Of a stretch of DNA of 47,278 bases, positions 23,206 to 32,418 are shown in pieces. The stretch is from SBAX01 sp964646605 (lineage in GTDB: Bacteria; Planctomycetota; Phycisphaerae; UBA1845), in contig CAZYEX010000014.1 of NCBI GenBank assembly GCA_964646605.1, positions 1 to 47,278 on the forward strand, read 5' to 3'. A model generated the notes under the pieces. It searched no databases. It saw nothing but the letters and a program-made list of their open reading frames with translations, and was not told where the DNA came from. A program made the position numbers and the translations under genes. Every line of letters starts with the position of its first letter. Position 1 is the first letter of the stretch.

Positions 23206-24120
23206 TTGGTCGGCGATTCACCGGTTCACACGGCGGTTCTACCGCGGGAGGTCGGTGAATGGCTCGCGGTGCGTCCAGGGGAGGTGGTGGTCGACGCCAC
23301 GGTCGGCTCGGGCGGGCATGCGGCGCTGCTTGCCGAACGGATAGGCAAGGAGGGGGTGCTCATCGGGCTGGACGTGGACCCGTCGAGCTTGGAGATTTCC
23401 CGCCAAGTCTTGTCCGGGTGTCTGCCGCGGATCGAGTTGGTCCAAGCAAATTTCGCCGAACTGCCGGGGGTTCTCCACGGTTTGGACATCGAGCGTGTGG
23501 ACGTGCTGCTCGCAGACCTGGGAGTGAGTTCGGCGCAATTGGATGATCCGACGCGCGGGCTTTCGTTTCAATCGGACGGGCCGTTGGATATGCGCCTGGA
23601 TCCGCGCCTTCGGATCAAGGCCTCGGACCTGATTAACCGATTGAGCGAGAAGGAGCTTGGCGACGTTTTTTACGAGAATGCGCAGGAGTTCGCCGGACGG
23701 CGCATCGCGAGGCGGATTTGTGAAGTCCGGCGCGAGGGACGAATCACGACGACGGGACGCCTGGCGTCCGCTGTAGCGGACGCTCTGGGCGTCGATCCGC
23801 AGTCGCGCAAGAGCAAGATTCACCCGGCGACTCGGGCGTTCCTGGCCCTGAGGATGGCGGTCAACGACGAGGTTCCGAATTTAGAAGCGCTGTTGCGGGC
23901 GGCACCGGGGATTCTTCGGCCCGGCGGACGGATTGGAGTCATCGCCTTCCACAGCGTCGAGGACAAGGTCGTGAAGATGCAGTTCCGGGCGGGGTCGAAT
24001 GAGGGGATCTACGAAATACTGACCAAGAAGCCGGTCGTGGCCGGGGAACCGGAACGGCAGGCCAACCCGCGATCGCGCAGCGCGAAGTTCCGCGTGGCGC
24101 GTCGGACCGGGCAACCTTAA
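23206..24120 (+). CDS. rsmH: 16S rRNA (cytosine(1402)-N(4))-methyltransferase
   Basis: RsmH methylates N4 of C1402 in 16S rRNA with S-adenosylmethionine. The 304-residue protein has VHTAVLPREVGEWL, the SAM site VVDATVGSGGHAALLAERI, LADLGVSSAQLDDPTRGLSF, DMRLDPR, KIHPATRAFLALRMAVN and a C-terminal IAFHSVEDKVVK. The only workable start is TTG 23206, six nt after a GGAAAG sequence; the frame is closed upstream by TGA 23167. It is second in the dcw order as in most bacteria. Confidence 0.95.
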   Translation: MVGDSPVHTAVLPREVGEWLAVRPGEVVVDATVGSGGHAALLAERIGKEGVLIGLDVDPSSLEISRQVLSGCLPRIELVQANFAELPGVLHGLDIERVDVLLADLGVSSAQLDDPTRGLSFQSDGPLDMRLDPRLRIKASDLINRLSEKELGDVFYENAQEFAGRRIARRICEVRREGRITTTGRLASAVADALGVDPQSRKSKIHPATRAFLALRMAVNDEVPNLEALLRAAPGILRPGGRIGVIAFHSVEDKVVKMQFRAGSNEGIYEILTKKPVVAGEPERQANPRSRSAKFRVARRTGQP

Positions 24121-24177
24121 CTCCGCACGGATGCGATGACGGATTGGGCCGGGCCAACGCAGGGAGGATCGCCAGGG

Positions 24178-25194
24178 ATGGCACGCGAGACCAAGGTCGG
24201 GCTGCTGGTCGGGTTGGCGTTCATCATTTGTTTCGCGGTGATTCTGGCCAACCGCGGACGCGACGACACCGCAGCTTCGGCCGGCTCGGTTCTCAGCGAC
24301 GCGGGAAGTCGCGTGGTGACTTCCCTTCAAGACAAGCTGTCGCGCGGCATCAAGCCGAACCCGGCACAGGAACCTGCTCGGCACAGCGCCGGGGTTCCTA
24401 CGCCGACAACCGGGTCGGAGCTGGTTCTTCAGGAGGGCGCGGGTCCGGCGGGGATGCAACCTCCCGCAGCTTCGACTCCGACCCTGCCGCGTCCCCCTGC
24501 CGGCGACGGGGCGGTGCGCACGCCCTTGGGGCCGCCGGTGAGTCCGGAGGTGAGCGATCGGACGCTTGCCTCGCATATCCCCGCCCCAGCCGTCAGCGGG
24601 TTTGAATTGCAGAACGGTCGAAGCGGCGCCCCGCCCAGCGGGGGTGTCGTTTCCACAGGGACGCAGCCGCCACCGTCGGGGAAATCGGAATCGGACTCCG
24701 CGAACGCGTCCCCCGGCTCGTCCTACACCGTGGCTTCGGGGGATACCCTCTCGAAGATCGCAATTGCCCACTACGGGAACAAGTCGCGTTCGACGGTCAA
24801 CGCCGTTTTTCAGGCCAACCGCAAAGCGCTGGAGAACCCTGACAGCCTACGCGCCGGACTTGTGCTCGCCTTGCCGAACCTGGCTGGGGCTTCTCGCCCG
24901 AATGCGGCCGAGCCCCCCAAGCCTGCTACGACACGTCCCAAGGCGGAGACGGCGAAAGTGGAAAAATCGAAGAAGCCGGCGGATCCACCAGCGAGCGGCT
25001 TTCGTTGGTATCAAGTGCAAAAGGACGACCGTCTGGTCAGCATCGCCCGCGAGCAGCTCGGAGACGGGGGACGCTGGAAGGAACTCCACGAGATGAACAA
25101 GGACAAGTTTCCCGACCCTCAGAAGATCCGCGAAGGGGTGAGGATCAAGCTCCCAGCGGCAAAAGGGATGCTCGCCTCGGAGGGCCGGCGTTGA
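24178..25194 (+). CDS. Membrane-anchored protein with two LysM domains
   Basis: The 338-residue protein has an N-terminal membrane helix (VGLLVGLAFIICFAVILANRG), a Pro/Ser-rich linker of about 150 residues, a first LysM domain (SYTVASGDTLSKIAIAHYGN...LALPN), a second Pro/Lys linker, and a C-terminal second LysM-like domain (YQVQKDDRLVSIAREQLGD...RIKLP). LysM modules bind peptidoglycan, so it probably links the membrane to the wall. ATG 24178 has AGGGAGG about ten nt upstream; ATG 24136 is an alternative. It lies between rsmH and ftsL and overlaps ftsL by TTGA, so a role in division or septal wall growth is inferred. Confidence 0.85.
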   Translation: MARETKVGLLVGLAFIICFAVILANRGRDDTAASAGSVLSDAGSRVVTSLQDKLSRGIKPNPAQEPARHSAGVPTPTTGSELVLQEGAGPAGMQPPAASTPTLPRPPAGDGAVRTPLGPPVSPEVSDRTLASHIPAPAVSGFELQNGRSGAPPSGGVVSTGTQPPPSGKSESDSANASPGSSYTVASGDTLSKIAIAHYGNKSRSTVNAVFQANRKALENPDSLRAGLVLALPNLAGASRPNAAEPPKPATTRPKAETAKVEKSKKPADPPASGFRWYQVQKDDRLVSIAREQLGDGGRWKELHEMNKDKFPDPQKIREGVRIKLPAAKGMLASEGRR

Positions 25195-25478
25195 CCGTCG
25201 CCCGCGGTTGCCTGCTGTTGGCCTGTTTTGCGACGCTTGCCGTGGCCGTGGTTCATCTTCGATCGGAGCAGACGCGGACAGCCTCGCGGTTGGCGGCGAT
25301 GGATGCGGATTGGGTGCAAGTGCGCCGCGACCTGTGGAGCTTGCAAACGCGAACCGCACGACTGCGGGCGCCGCAGCGGATTCACGACCGGGTCGCCGCC
25401 TTCCAAACGGGGTTGGTGCCTCCCGGATTCGACGGGGTGGCGAGGGGACAAGAGCGGCTCGCCTCCACTCGACGCTAA
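25191..25478 (+). CDS. ftsL: FtsL-like bitopic division protein
   Basis: A 95-residue protein starts at TTG 25191, with GGAGG seven nt upstream and overlapping the LysM gene's stop. It has one membrane helix (GCLLLACFATLAVAVVHL), then a coiled-coil-like stretch (DWVQVRRDLWSLQTRTARL) and a RIHDRVAAF segment. Sequence alone is weak, but size, topology and position between rsmH and ftsI are those of FtsL, which scaffolds FtsQB and FtsWI. I assign it from topology and synteny. Confidence 0.65.
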   Translation: MTVARGCLLLACFATLAVAVVHLRSEQTRTASRLAAMDADWVQVRRDLWSLQTRTARLRAPQRIHDRVAAFQTGLVPPGFDGVARGQERLASTRR

Positions 25479-25492
25479 GGACTCGACCTCCC

Positions 25493-27235
25493 ATGCTCGT
25501 CGGGCCTGCACCGATCGACCGGTATCAGCGACGTTGCGGGGCGGCGCTGCTTTGCGGCGCGATCGTCCTGCTGCTCGGTCTTGGGGCTCGTCTTGCGCAG
25601 ATCAATACATCGCTACGGCCGCGCCTTCTCGCCCTGGCAGAAAGCCAGCAATACGGTCAATCGGTGATCCCCGCCCGCCGCGGGATGATCCTTGACTCCC
25701 GTGGACGCGTCGTCGCGGCGACGGAACAGCGGCCCGACGTGTTCGTGGACCCCTCGCGGGTGACGGACATCGACGCCCTGGCCCGTGAGCTGAGTCCGCG
25801 AGTGAACCTCCCGCCGGCTCAGATCGCGGAGAAGCTGCGACGGCGCTCGGCCTCTCAGTATGTTGTCGTCGAGTCCGAGGTGGACGCCATTACCGCGGAA
25901 GCGGTCACGGCTATGAACAACCCCGCCGTCGGACTATCCCATGGCCTGGCGCGAACCTATCCGCTAGGCGAGTCCATGGCCCATGTTCTGGGTTGGGTGG
26001 GGAAGGACGGGGCTGGTTTGGAGGGAATCGAGCTTACGTTCGACAATCATCTGCGCGGCACGGAGGGTCGCCGTACGACCATCCGCGACGCCCGCCGTCG
26101 CGCCCTCCGCCGAAGCGACGACCATCTCGTTCCACCCCTGGACGGTGGGCACGTCGTCCTCACCCTCGACGCCGAAATCCAACGGATCGCCGAGCACGCC
26201 CTTGCGGAAAGTGTGCGGCGGGTCGAGGCCGAGAGCGGGTTGGCGATTGTGATGTCCCCCAAGAGCGGGGAAATCCTGGCCATGACCTGCTTTCCCGGTT
26301 TCGACCCCAACGAGGCCAACGACTTCCCGCCAGAGCGGCGTCGCAATCGCGTGGTGACCGATCCCGTCGAGCCCGGAAGTACCTTCAAACCGGTGATCGT
26401 CTGCGGGGCCTTGGAGGGGACGCATATTTCACCGACGCAGATGATCGACTGCCACATGGGAACCCGGGTGCTGCCTGGGCGGGTCATCACCGACGTTCGC
26501 CCCCACGGCATGTTGGACCTCAAGGGGGTTGTCACTCACAGCAGCAACATCGGGATGAGCATCATCTCCGAGCGCATGGGAAACGCCGCCTTGCACGGCA
26601 CCATTCGGCGGTTTCACTTCGGGGAGAAGACGGGCGTGGAATGCCCGGGCGAGGCTGCGGGAGTGGTGTATTCGCTCAAGAACTGGACGCGGATGTCGGC
26701 GGCGTCGATCGGGATGGGGTACGAGGTCCTGGTGACCCCGCTGCAACTGATCACGGCGTTCGCCGCCATCGTCAACGACGGGGTGATGGTCAAGCCGCGA
26801 GTGGTGCGAAAACTCCTGGGACCCGGCGGCGAGGTGCTCCGCGATTACGACACAACCGAGGCGGTTGGCCGGGTGGTTTCGTCGACGGTGGCGCGATACG
26901 TAGCGAACGAACTGCTGGTTTCAGTCGTGGAGAACGGTAGCGGTAAGGGCGCCAAACTCGACCATTACCGAGTATCGGGCAAGACCGGCACGGCGAAGCT
27001 GAAATACCGCGATCGGAAAGAGTACGAGCCCGGCGCGTACCAAGGGGCGTTTGTGGGGATTGCGCCCGCGGATCGACCGGAGCTTGTGGTTTTGGTGATG
27101 ATCTGTCGCCCCAATGCCAAGGTTGCGTATTACGGGAGCGCGGTGGCCGCGCCGGTGGTGGGGGAAATCCTCGAACAGGCCTTGCCTTACCTGGGTGTTC
27201 CCCCGGATGCGCAGGTTGCGTTCGCGGCGCCGTAG
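25493..27235 (+). CDS. ftsI: Septal peptidoglycan transpeptidase (PBP, FtsI type)
   Basis: FtsI crosslinks septal peptidoglycan. The 580-residue class B penicillin-binding protein has an N-terminal membrane helix (ALLCGAIVLLLGLGARLAQI), a pedestal domain starting IPARRGMILDSRGRVVA, and the transpeptidase domain with S296-T-F-K299 (PGSTFKP), S350-S-N352 (HSSNIG) and K497-T-G499 (SGKTGTAK). No PASTA domains follow. ATG 25493 lies 14 nt after the ftsL stop. An upstream extension of the frame overlaps ftsL and is rejected. Confidence 0.95.
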   Translation: MLVGPAPIDRYQRRCGAALLCGAIVLLLGLGARLAQINTSLRPRLLALAESQQYGQSVIPARRGMILDSRGRVVAATEQRPDVFVDPSRVTDIDALARELSPRVNLPPAQIAEKLRRRSASQYVVVESEVDAITAEAVTAMNNPAVGLSHGLARTYPLGESMAHVLGWVGKDGAGLEGIELTFDNHLRGTEGRRTTIRDARRRALRRSDDHLVPPLDGGHVVLTLDAEIQRIAEHALAESVRRVEAESGLAIVMSPKSGEILAMTCFPGFDPNEANDFPPERRRNRVVTDPVEPGSTFKPVIVCGALEGTHISPTQMIDCHMGTRVLPGRVITDVRPHGMLDLKGVVTHSSNIGMSIISERMGNAALHGTIRRFHFGEKTGVECPGEAAGVVYSLKNWTRMSAASIGMGYEVLVTPLQLITAFAAIVNDGVMVKPRVVRKLLGPGGEVLRDYDTTEAVGRVVSSTVARYVANELLVSVVENGSGKGAKLDHYRVSGKTGTAKLKYRDRKEYEPGAYQGAFVGIAPADRPELVVLVMICRPNAKVAYYGSAVAAPVVGEILEQALPYLGVPPDAQVAFAAP

Positions 27236-27372
27236 TCCGGGGGATTGAAGATTTCACAGATCCCGAGCCGGCTGGGGAATGTCGGGGGTGACGAGTTCTC
27301 CGACGAGCACCACCCACGACAAACGGTTCGCCATGACAGGTCGGTCGGCGTCGCTAGAATGCGAGCGCGCGA

Positions 27373-28905
27373 ATGCATGAGGAAAGGACTAGCTCGAACG
27401 CGGCACCGCGAATGCTGAACAAGCTGTTGGCTGCGGCCGCGCTGGATTTCGTGGGCCGTGGGGCGGCGCCGGATCCCGAACTGACCACCCTGACGGACGA
27501 CTCCCGCGCCGTAACTCCGGGCGCCTGCTTCGTCGCCGTCCGCGGGGCGAAGAGCGACGGGCACGATTTCCTCCCCGCGGCGATCCGCGCCGGGGCGGTC
27601 GCCGTGGTCGTGGACCGCGACGTGCCCTGTCCCGCCGGAGTCACGTGCATTCGGGTAAGTGACAGCCGTGTGGCGCTCGCTCGACTATCCGCGGCGTGGT
27701 ACGGACTGGCGGGCCGCGATTCGGTTCCGCGGCTCATTGGCGTGACGGGCACGAACGGCAAGACCACGGTCACGTGGATGCTGCGCTCGATCCTGCAAGC
27801 CGCCGAGTGCCCCACGGCGCTTCTGGGGACCATCGAGAATGACCTGCTCGGCGAGCGTCAGACCTCGCCGTTAACCACCCCCGGCGCCCTCGCCCTCTGT
27901 CGCAGCCTGGCGCAGGCCCGCGAGCGCGGGGCCCAGCGGGCGTTGGTGGAGGTTTCTTCGCACGCCCTCGACCAGCGCCGCTGCGACGGACTGTCGTTCG
28001 AAGCCGCCGTGTTCACCAACCTGACCGGCGATCACCTCGATTACCACAAGACGATGGATGCCTACTTCTCGGCCAAGCGCCGGCTTTTCGAGACGCTCGA
28101 ACCATCGGCTGTCGCGGTCATCAACCTGGACGATCCGCGAGGGGCCTCGCTGGCACGCGCTGGTCGGGCAACGGTCGTCGGCTTCGGGCTGGAGTCGCCC
28201 GATGCCCGAGTGCGTGCCACGATTCGGAGCATGGACCGAACGGGGACGGTGGCCGAGATTCGCGGGATCCGCGCTAGCTTTCCGATCGAATTGGCATTGA
28301 TCGGTCGGCACAACGTCCTCAACGCGCTGGCCGCCGCGGCCACGGCGGAGTCGATCGGTATCTCGCCCGATGCCATCCGCGCCGGGCTGGAGAACCTGCG
28401 CGGGGTTCCCGGACGGCTGCAACGGGCCGAGCCGCGCGATTGGCCCTACTCGGTGTTCGTCGATTACGCCCATACCGACGATGCTTTGCGGAACGTGTTG
28501 ACGGCGCTGCGCCCGCTGACCGAGGGGCGCCTGCGATGCGTGTTCGGTTGCGGCGGCGATCGGGATCGAACGAAACGGCCTCGAATGGCTGCGGCCGTGG
28601 AAGCGCTCGGCGACGTCGCCTACGTCACCAGCGACAACCCGCGAAACGAGGACCCCCACGCGATCGTGGAGGAAATCCGAGCAGGGTTCGCCGGCGACCG
28701 TCGCTGTCGGGTGGTCGTCGAGGTCGATCGTCGTCGGGCGATTGAGTTGGCTCTGTCCGATGCGGGCGAGGGGGATACGGTGCTCATCGCCGGCAAAGGC
28801 CATGAAAACTACCAGATCATCGGCGGGCAGACCTTGCCCTTCGACGATGTCGGCGTGGCTCGCGATTGGATGACCGCCGTCTCCGTCCAGCGGGAGGTGG
28901 CATGA
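27373..28905 (+). CDS. murE: UDP-N-acetylmuramoyl-L-alanyl-D-glutamate--2,6-diaminopimelate ligase
   Basis: MurE adds the third amino acid of the stem peptide. The protein has the N-terminal uridine domain (TDDSRAVTPGACFVAVRG), the ATP site GVTGTNGKTTVTWML, LVEVSSHALDQRRCDG, the carbamylated-Lys segment HKTMDAYFSAKRRLF, VFVDYAHTDDALRNVL, and the specificity motif DNPRNEDP. DNPR marks meso-diaminopimelate enzymes, whereas lysine enzymes have a different third and fourth residue. ATG 27373 and ATG 27412 are both possible starts; neither has a strong ribosome site. The stop overlaps murF as ATGA. Confidence 0.96.
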   Translation: MHEERTSSNAAPRMLNKLLAAAALDFVGRGAAPDPELTTLTDDSRAVTPGACFVAVRGAKSDGHDFLPAAIRAGAVAVVVDRDVPCPAGVTCIRVSDSRVALARLSAAWYGLAGRDSVPRLIGVTGTNGKTTVTWMLRSILQAAECPTALLGTIENDLLGERQTSPLTTPGALALCRSLAQARERGAQRALVEVSSHALDQRRCDGLSFEAAVFTNLTGDHLDYHKTMDAYFSAKRRLFETLEPSAVAVINLDDPRGASLARAGRATVVGFGLESPDARVRATIRSMDRTGTVAEIRGIRASFPIELALIGRHNVLNALAAAATAESIGISPDAIRAGLENLRGVPGRLQRAEPRDWPYSVFVDYAHTDDALRNVLTALRPLTEGRLRCVFGCGGDRDRTKRPRMAAAVEALGDVAYVTSDNPRNEDPHAIVEEIRAGFAGDRRCRVVVEVDRRRAIELALSDAGEGDTVLIAGKGHENYQIIGGQTLPFDDVGVARDWMTAVSVQREVA

Positions 28906-30326
28906 TCCCCCTGGACCTCCACACAATAGCGCGGGCGGTGGGTGCGGCACGCGAGGCGAGTTGGCCGGCGGTCCTTGTGCGACGAGTGACGACCGATTCG
29001 CGGGAGGTTCAGCCTGGCGACCTGTTCGTCGCGTTGCGCGGTCCGCGTTTCGACGGTCATCGGTTCCTGTCCGATGCCATCCGGGCGGGGGCCGTCGCCT
29101 GTGTCGGCGATCTCACCGGAACCACGGGCCAGAGCTTCGACCGTCCCTGCCTCGTCGTGGACGATACTCTGGTCGCACTGGGTCGCCTGGCCGCTTTCTA
29201 CAGAAACTCGGTATTGCCCGTCGGCACGGTGGTCATCGCCGTCACGGGCAGCAACGGGAAGACGACCACCAAGTGCATGATCGACCACGTCCTGCGCAGC
29301 GGTTTCAAAGGGCGACCCTCGCCCAAGAGCTACAACAATGCCATCGGTGTGCCACTGACCTTGCTATCCGCCGACGCCGACGACCGCTACGTCGTGGCCG
29401 AGATCGGAACCAACGCCCCCGGCGAGATCGCTCATCTCGCTGCGATCGCATCCCCCTTCGTGGCCGTGATTACCTCGATCGGTGAAGCACATTTGGAAGG
29501 CCTCGGCGATCTTCAGGCCGTCGCCGCCGAGAAGGCATCGCTGCTTCGGTTCGTTCGACCCAGCGGGTTCGCGGTGGTGAACGTCGATCGAGCGGAGATC
29601 CTCCCGCACCTGGCGGCGATCGACGGAACGCGAACGATCACCGTGGGCTTGGATCCGTCGGCCAAGCTCCGGGTGACCCGTCGCCGAGCGGACTTGACGG
29701 GAACCACCTTCGAGCTGGAAGGGCGATACCAGGTCGAGCTTCCCATGCCCGGGGCCCATCACGCCACCAATGCCGCCGCGGCGTTTGCCGTCGCGCGATG
29801 GTTTGGGATTCCTCCGGAACAGATCATCGAACGCTTGCGGGATTTCGTTCCTCCGGAGGGACGTACGCATCGAATGGAGGTCGGCGGGGTAACCCTGGTC
29901 GATGACACCTACAACGCGAATCCCTCGAGCGTCGCCGCGGCCATCGACACTCTACGAAGCGCATCCGGGCGCAGGGTCATGGTGCTAGGCGATATGCTGG
30001 AGCTGGGCCGCAACGCCGCCGAGGCCCACGCCCGAATGGTTCGATCCATCGTCAATGCTGGAATCGAAGTACTTGTTGCGGTGGGTCCGGCGATGACGCA
30101 GGCTTGCGAGACCCACGGCGCGACGGCGGAAGCGACGTGCTTGCACTCGTGCGAAAACGCCGAAGCCGCCGGAGCACTCTTGGACGAACTGCTGCGGGCC
30201 GGTGACACGGTCTGGATCAAGGCTTCGCGGGGAATGGAATTGGATCGAGTCGTGCGGCATCTCCGGACCCGCGTGGACGCGGCGGCGGCGATCAACGCCC
30301 CGGCGATGGCCGCAAGCGCCGCGTGA
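28902..30326 (+). CDS. murF: UDP-N-acetylmuramoyl-tripeptide--D-alanyl-D-alanine ligase
   Basis: MurF adds D-Ala-D-Ala to the UDP-MurNAc-tripeptide. The 474-residue protein shows TTDSREVQPGDLFVALRG, the P-loop VTGSNGKTTTKCMI, SYNNAIGVPLTLL, AEIGTNAPGEIAHL, ITSIGEAHLEGLG and DDTYNANPSSVAAAI with VLGDMLELG. ATG 28902 overlaps the murE stop and is preceded by GGGAGGTGGC, so translation is coupled. Its dipeptide substrate would come from Ddl, encoded at the other end of the cluster. Confidence 0.96.
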   Translation: MIPLDLHTIARAVGAAREASWPAVLVRRVTTDSREVQPGDLFVALRGPRFDGHRFLSDAIRAGAVACVGDLTGTTGQSFDRPCLVVDDTLVALGRLAAFYRNSVLPVGTVVIAVTGSNGKTTTKCMIDHVLRSGFKGRPSPKSYNNAIGVPLTLLSADADDRYVVAEIGTNAPGEIAHLAAIASPFVAVITSIGEAHLEGLGDLQAVAAEKASLLRFVRPSGFAVVNVDRAEILPHLAAIDGTRTITVGLDPSAKLRVTRRRADLTGTTFELEGRYQVELPMPGAHHATNAAAAFAVARWFGIPPEQIIERLRDFVPPEGRTHRMEVGGVTLVDDTYNANPSSVAAAIDTLRSASGRRVMVLGDMLELGRNAAEAHARMVRSIVNAGIEVLVAVGPAMTQACETHGATAEATCLHSCENAEAAGALLDELLRAGDTVWIKASRGMELDRVVRHLRTRVDAAAAINAPAMAASAA

Positions 30327-30400
30327 AGAAACGACGAATGGCATCGCGGTCCCGCCCGGCAAGAGCCCGGCTCGGTTCGTGAAGGGACATCCTTCGACAC

Positions 30401-31543
30401 GTGCTCTATCACCTCCTTCAATACCTGCTCGAAGGCCGCCATTACGCATACGAAAACCCACTCTTTCGAGGCACCATCGCGGCATTGTTCTGTTTTGTCG
30501 TGGCTCTCGCGTTCTTTCCGCGCGTGATTCGGAAACTTGTGCAGTGGAAGGTCGGCGATCGGCCGGAGTTTGACCACGCCTCGCTGAACGAACTCATGCG
30601 CGAGAAAAGCAACGTCCCGACGATGGGCGGTGTCATGATCCTCGCGTCCATCGCGTCGGCCGTTCTGTTGCTTTCGGACCTGACCAACTTCTACGTTCGC
30701 ATGGGGTTGGTTTGCCTCGCGTGGTTGGGGATCCTCGGGGCGATCGACGACCGGCTGAAGCTCACCTCCAAGCGCCGCTCCGCCTCCCGCGACGGACTGC
30801 GGATGTACGAGAAACTTCTTTTTCAGATCGGGCTGGGGGTGGTGCTGGGGTACTACATCTATAGCCACGGACGGAACAACTTCGCGGTGGTCAGTCCGAC
30901 GCTCGATTCCGTGGCCATTCCCTCCTACAAGGTGCTGACCGTCCCGTTCTATAAGCCCGGTTTGCAGCTTGGCGCCTTGACCTTCATGGCCTTGACCGTG
31001 CTGGTGATGACCGGCACGTCGAACGCCGTGAACCTCACCGACGGCATGGACGGCCTCGCCGCCGGATGCACCGCCCTGTGCTCACTCGTCTTCATCGTGC
31101 TGACCTACATCGTGGGTACCGAAGACGTGGCCGCGAAGCTGCTCATGCACCACATCCCCAAGAGCGGCGAACTGGTCGTGCTGTGCGGGGCGATTCTCGG
31201 CTCGTGTTTGGGGTTCCTCTGGTACAACTGCCACCCGGCACGGGTCTTCATGGGCGACACCGGCTCGCTGCCCCTGGGCGGGCTGATCGGCTTCGTCGCC
31301 GTCGTCACGCGGCAGGAACTCATGCTCATCCTTGCCGGCGGGGTCTTCGTGATGGAGGCCGTCTCGGTCCTGATCCAGATCGGCTACTTCAAATGGACCG
31401 CCGGCAAGCGCTTCTTCCGCTGCGCCCCCCTGCACCATCATTTTCACCTGGGCGGCTGGAGCGAAACCCAGACCGTGGTCCGCTTCTGGCTGGTCGCGGC
31501 CATGTTCGCGGGGCTGGCCCTGGCGTCGATCAAATTACGGTAG
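30401..31543 (+). CDS. mraY: Phospho-N-acetylmuramoyl-pentapeptide-transferase
   Basis: MraY transfers phospho-MurNAc-pentapeptide to undecaprenyl phosphate to make lipid I. The 380-residue polytopic protein has PTMGGVMI, the catalytic Asp pair in GAIDDRLKL, NAVNLTDGMDGLAAG, PARVFMGDTGSLPLGG and the cytoplasmic HHHFHLGGWSE. About ten membrane segments are visible. The start is a GTG at 30401 with only a weak ribosome site. After its stop the dcw order is broken by accessory genes until ftsW at 36523. Confidence 0.96.
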   Translation: MLYHLLQYLLEGRHYAYENPLFRGTIAALFCFVVALAFFPRVIRKLVQWKVGDRPEFDHASLNELMREKSNVPTMGGVMILASIASAVLLLSDLTNFYVRMGLVCLAWLGILGAIDDRLKLTSKRRSASRDGLRMYEKLLFQIGLGVVLGYYIYSHGRNNFAVVSPTLDSVAIPSYKVLTVPFYKPGLQLGALTFMALTVLVMTGTSNAVNLTDGMDGLAAGCTALCSLVFIVLTYIVGTEDVAAKLLMHHIPKSGELVVLCGAILGSCLGFLWYNCHPARVFMGDTGSLPLGGLIGFVAVVTRQELMLILAGGVFVMEAVSVLIQIGYFKWTAGKRFFRCAPLHHHFHLGGWSETQTVVRFWLVAAMFAGLALASIKLR

Positions 31544-31642
31544 CCCGCCCTATCTGCGCCGCGCGGCGCGAGCCCACGGACATGTGGACCCGACGAAGTC
31601 TGCATCTGGTGTCCCGTCCCCGGTGTCCGGTAGAATGTCCCC

Positions 31643-32035
31643 ATGCCGCAACCGAGCCCGACGGTGCAGAAATGGTTGGACCAGGCGACCTATGACTTGG
31701 ACACCGCGCGGGCGATGCTCGAGTCGGGCCGGTATGTGTACGTCCTGTTTTGTTGCCAACAGGCGGTCGAGAAGGCGTTGAAGGCCCTGATCGTCCACCG
31801 GACGGGGGCGTTTCCGCCGCGGATTCACAATTTGCCGCGCCTGGCCGAAACGGCCGGAATCGCTCTCGAACAGGGTCGGCTGGATTTCATCGGCGAGTTG
31901 TCCGTATACTACATTCAGACGCGATATCCGGAGGAATCGGCGACGCTCGCCAGCGCGGCGACCCAAGACAAGACGACCGAGGCGCTTCGGGCCGCGGACG
32001 AACTGATCACATGGTTGCTCTCAACGATCAAGTAA
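31643..32035 (+). CDS. HEPN domain protein
   Basis: The 130-residue all-helical protein has the HEPN pattern: KWLDQATYDLDTARAMLESG, YVLFCCQQAVEKALKALIVH, PPRIHNLPRLAE, and a C-terminal AADELITWLL helix. HEPN proteins of this kind pair with a small nucleotidyltransferase in toxin-antitoxin systems; some HEPN partners are RNases inactivated by AMP addition. The nucleotidyltransferase gene overlaps it by 25 nt. Whether this member has RNase activity cannot be read from the sequence, since only a degenerate R-x-H motif is visible. Confidence 0.85.
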   Translation: MPQPSPTVQKWLDQATYDLDTARAMLESGRYVYVLFCCQQAVEKALKALIVHRTGAFPPRIHNLPRLAETAGIALEQGRLDFIGELSVYYIQTRYPEESATLASAATQDKTTEALRAADELITWLLSTIK

Positions 32036-32334
32036 CGAGTCGGGCGCTCGCCGCGGTCCATGCGTTGGGCCGCGAGGGCGTCGTTCGCGCCGCCTATGTC
32101 TTTGGCTCTCATGCCGAGGGACGGGCCGATCGCTGGAGCGACATCGACGTGGCAGCGTTCATCGAGGGGGCCGAGTCCTGGGATCCGTGGGAGCGGGCGA
32201 GGATGATCGTCGTCGTACAAAAGGAAGTCGGCTTTGACGTGGAACCCCACATCTTCGCAGCCGACTCCCTCCAAACCGCCGACCGCGCCAGCTTCGCGGC
32301 CTACATCATCCGCCACGGCGTTCGAATCCTGTAG
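32011..32334 (+). CDS. Minimal nucleotidyltransferase, partner of the HEPN protein
   Basis: The 107-residue protein has the MNT signature YVFGSHAEGRADRWSDIDVAAF: GSH-x-x-G, with D-x-D ten residues later. A third acidic residue lies in VGFDVEPHIF. Such proteins transfer AMP or other nucleotides, often to the HEPN partner. It overlaps the HEPN gene by 25 nt. The TAG stop at 32332-32334 lies in a REP-like repeat. This pair is the first foreign unit in the mraY-ftsW gap. Confidence 0.85.
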   Translation: MVALNDQVTSRALAAVHALGREGVVRAAYVFGSHAEGRADRWSDIDVAAFIEGAESWDPWERARMIVVVQKEVGFDVEPHIFAADSLQTADRASFAAYIIRHGVRIL

Positions 32335-32356
32335 CGCCACCCCTTGTGGGTGGCGA
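32331..32356. repeat. Third copy of the GTAGCGYCACCC hairpin
   Basis: GTAGCGCCACCCC TT GTGGGTGGCGA is a short hairpin matching the tandem pair at 11004-11061. The TAG at its start is the stop codon of the nucleotidyltransferase gene, as in the ispF copy. Confidence 0.75.
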
Positions 32357-32418
32357 GGATCGCCGGGTGCATCGCCCACACCAAGGCGACACCAAAGCGC
32401 TCATTGAGGATGACGGCC

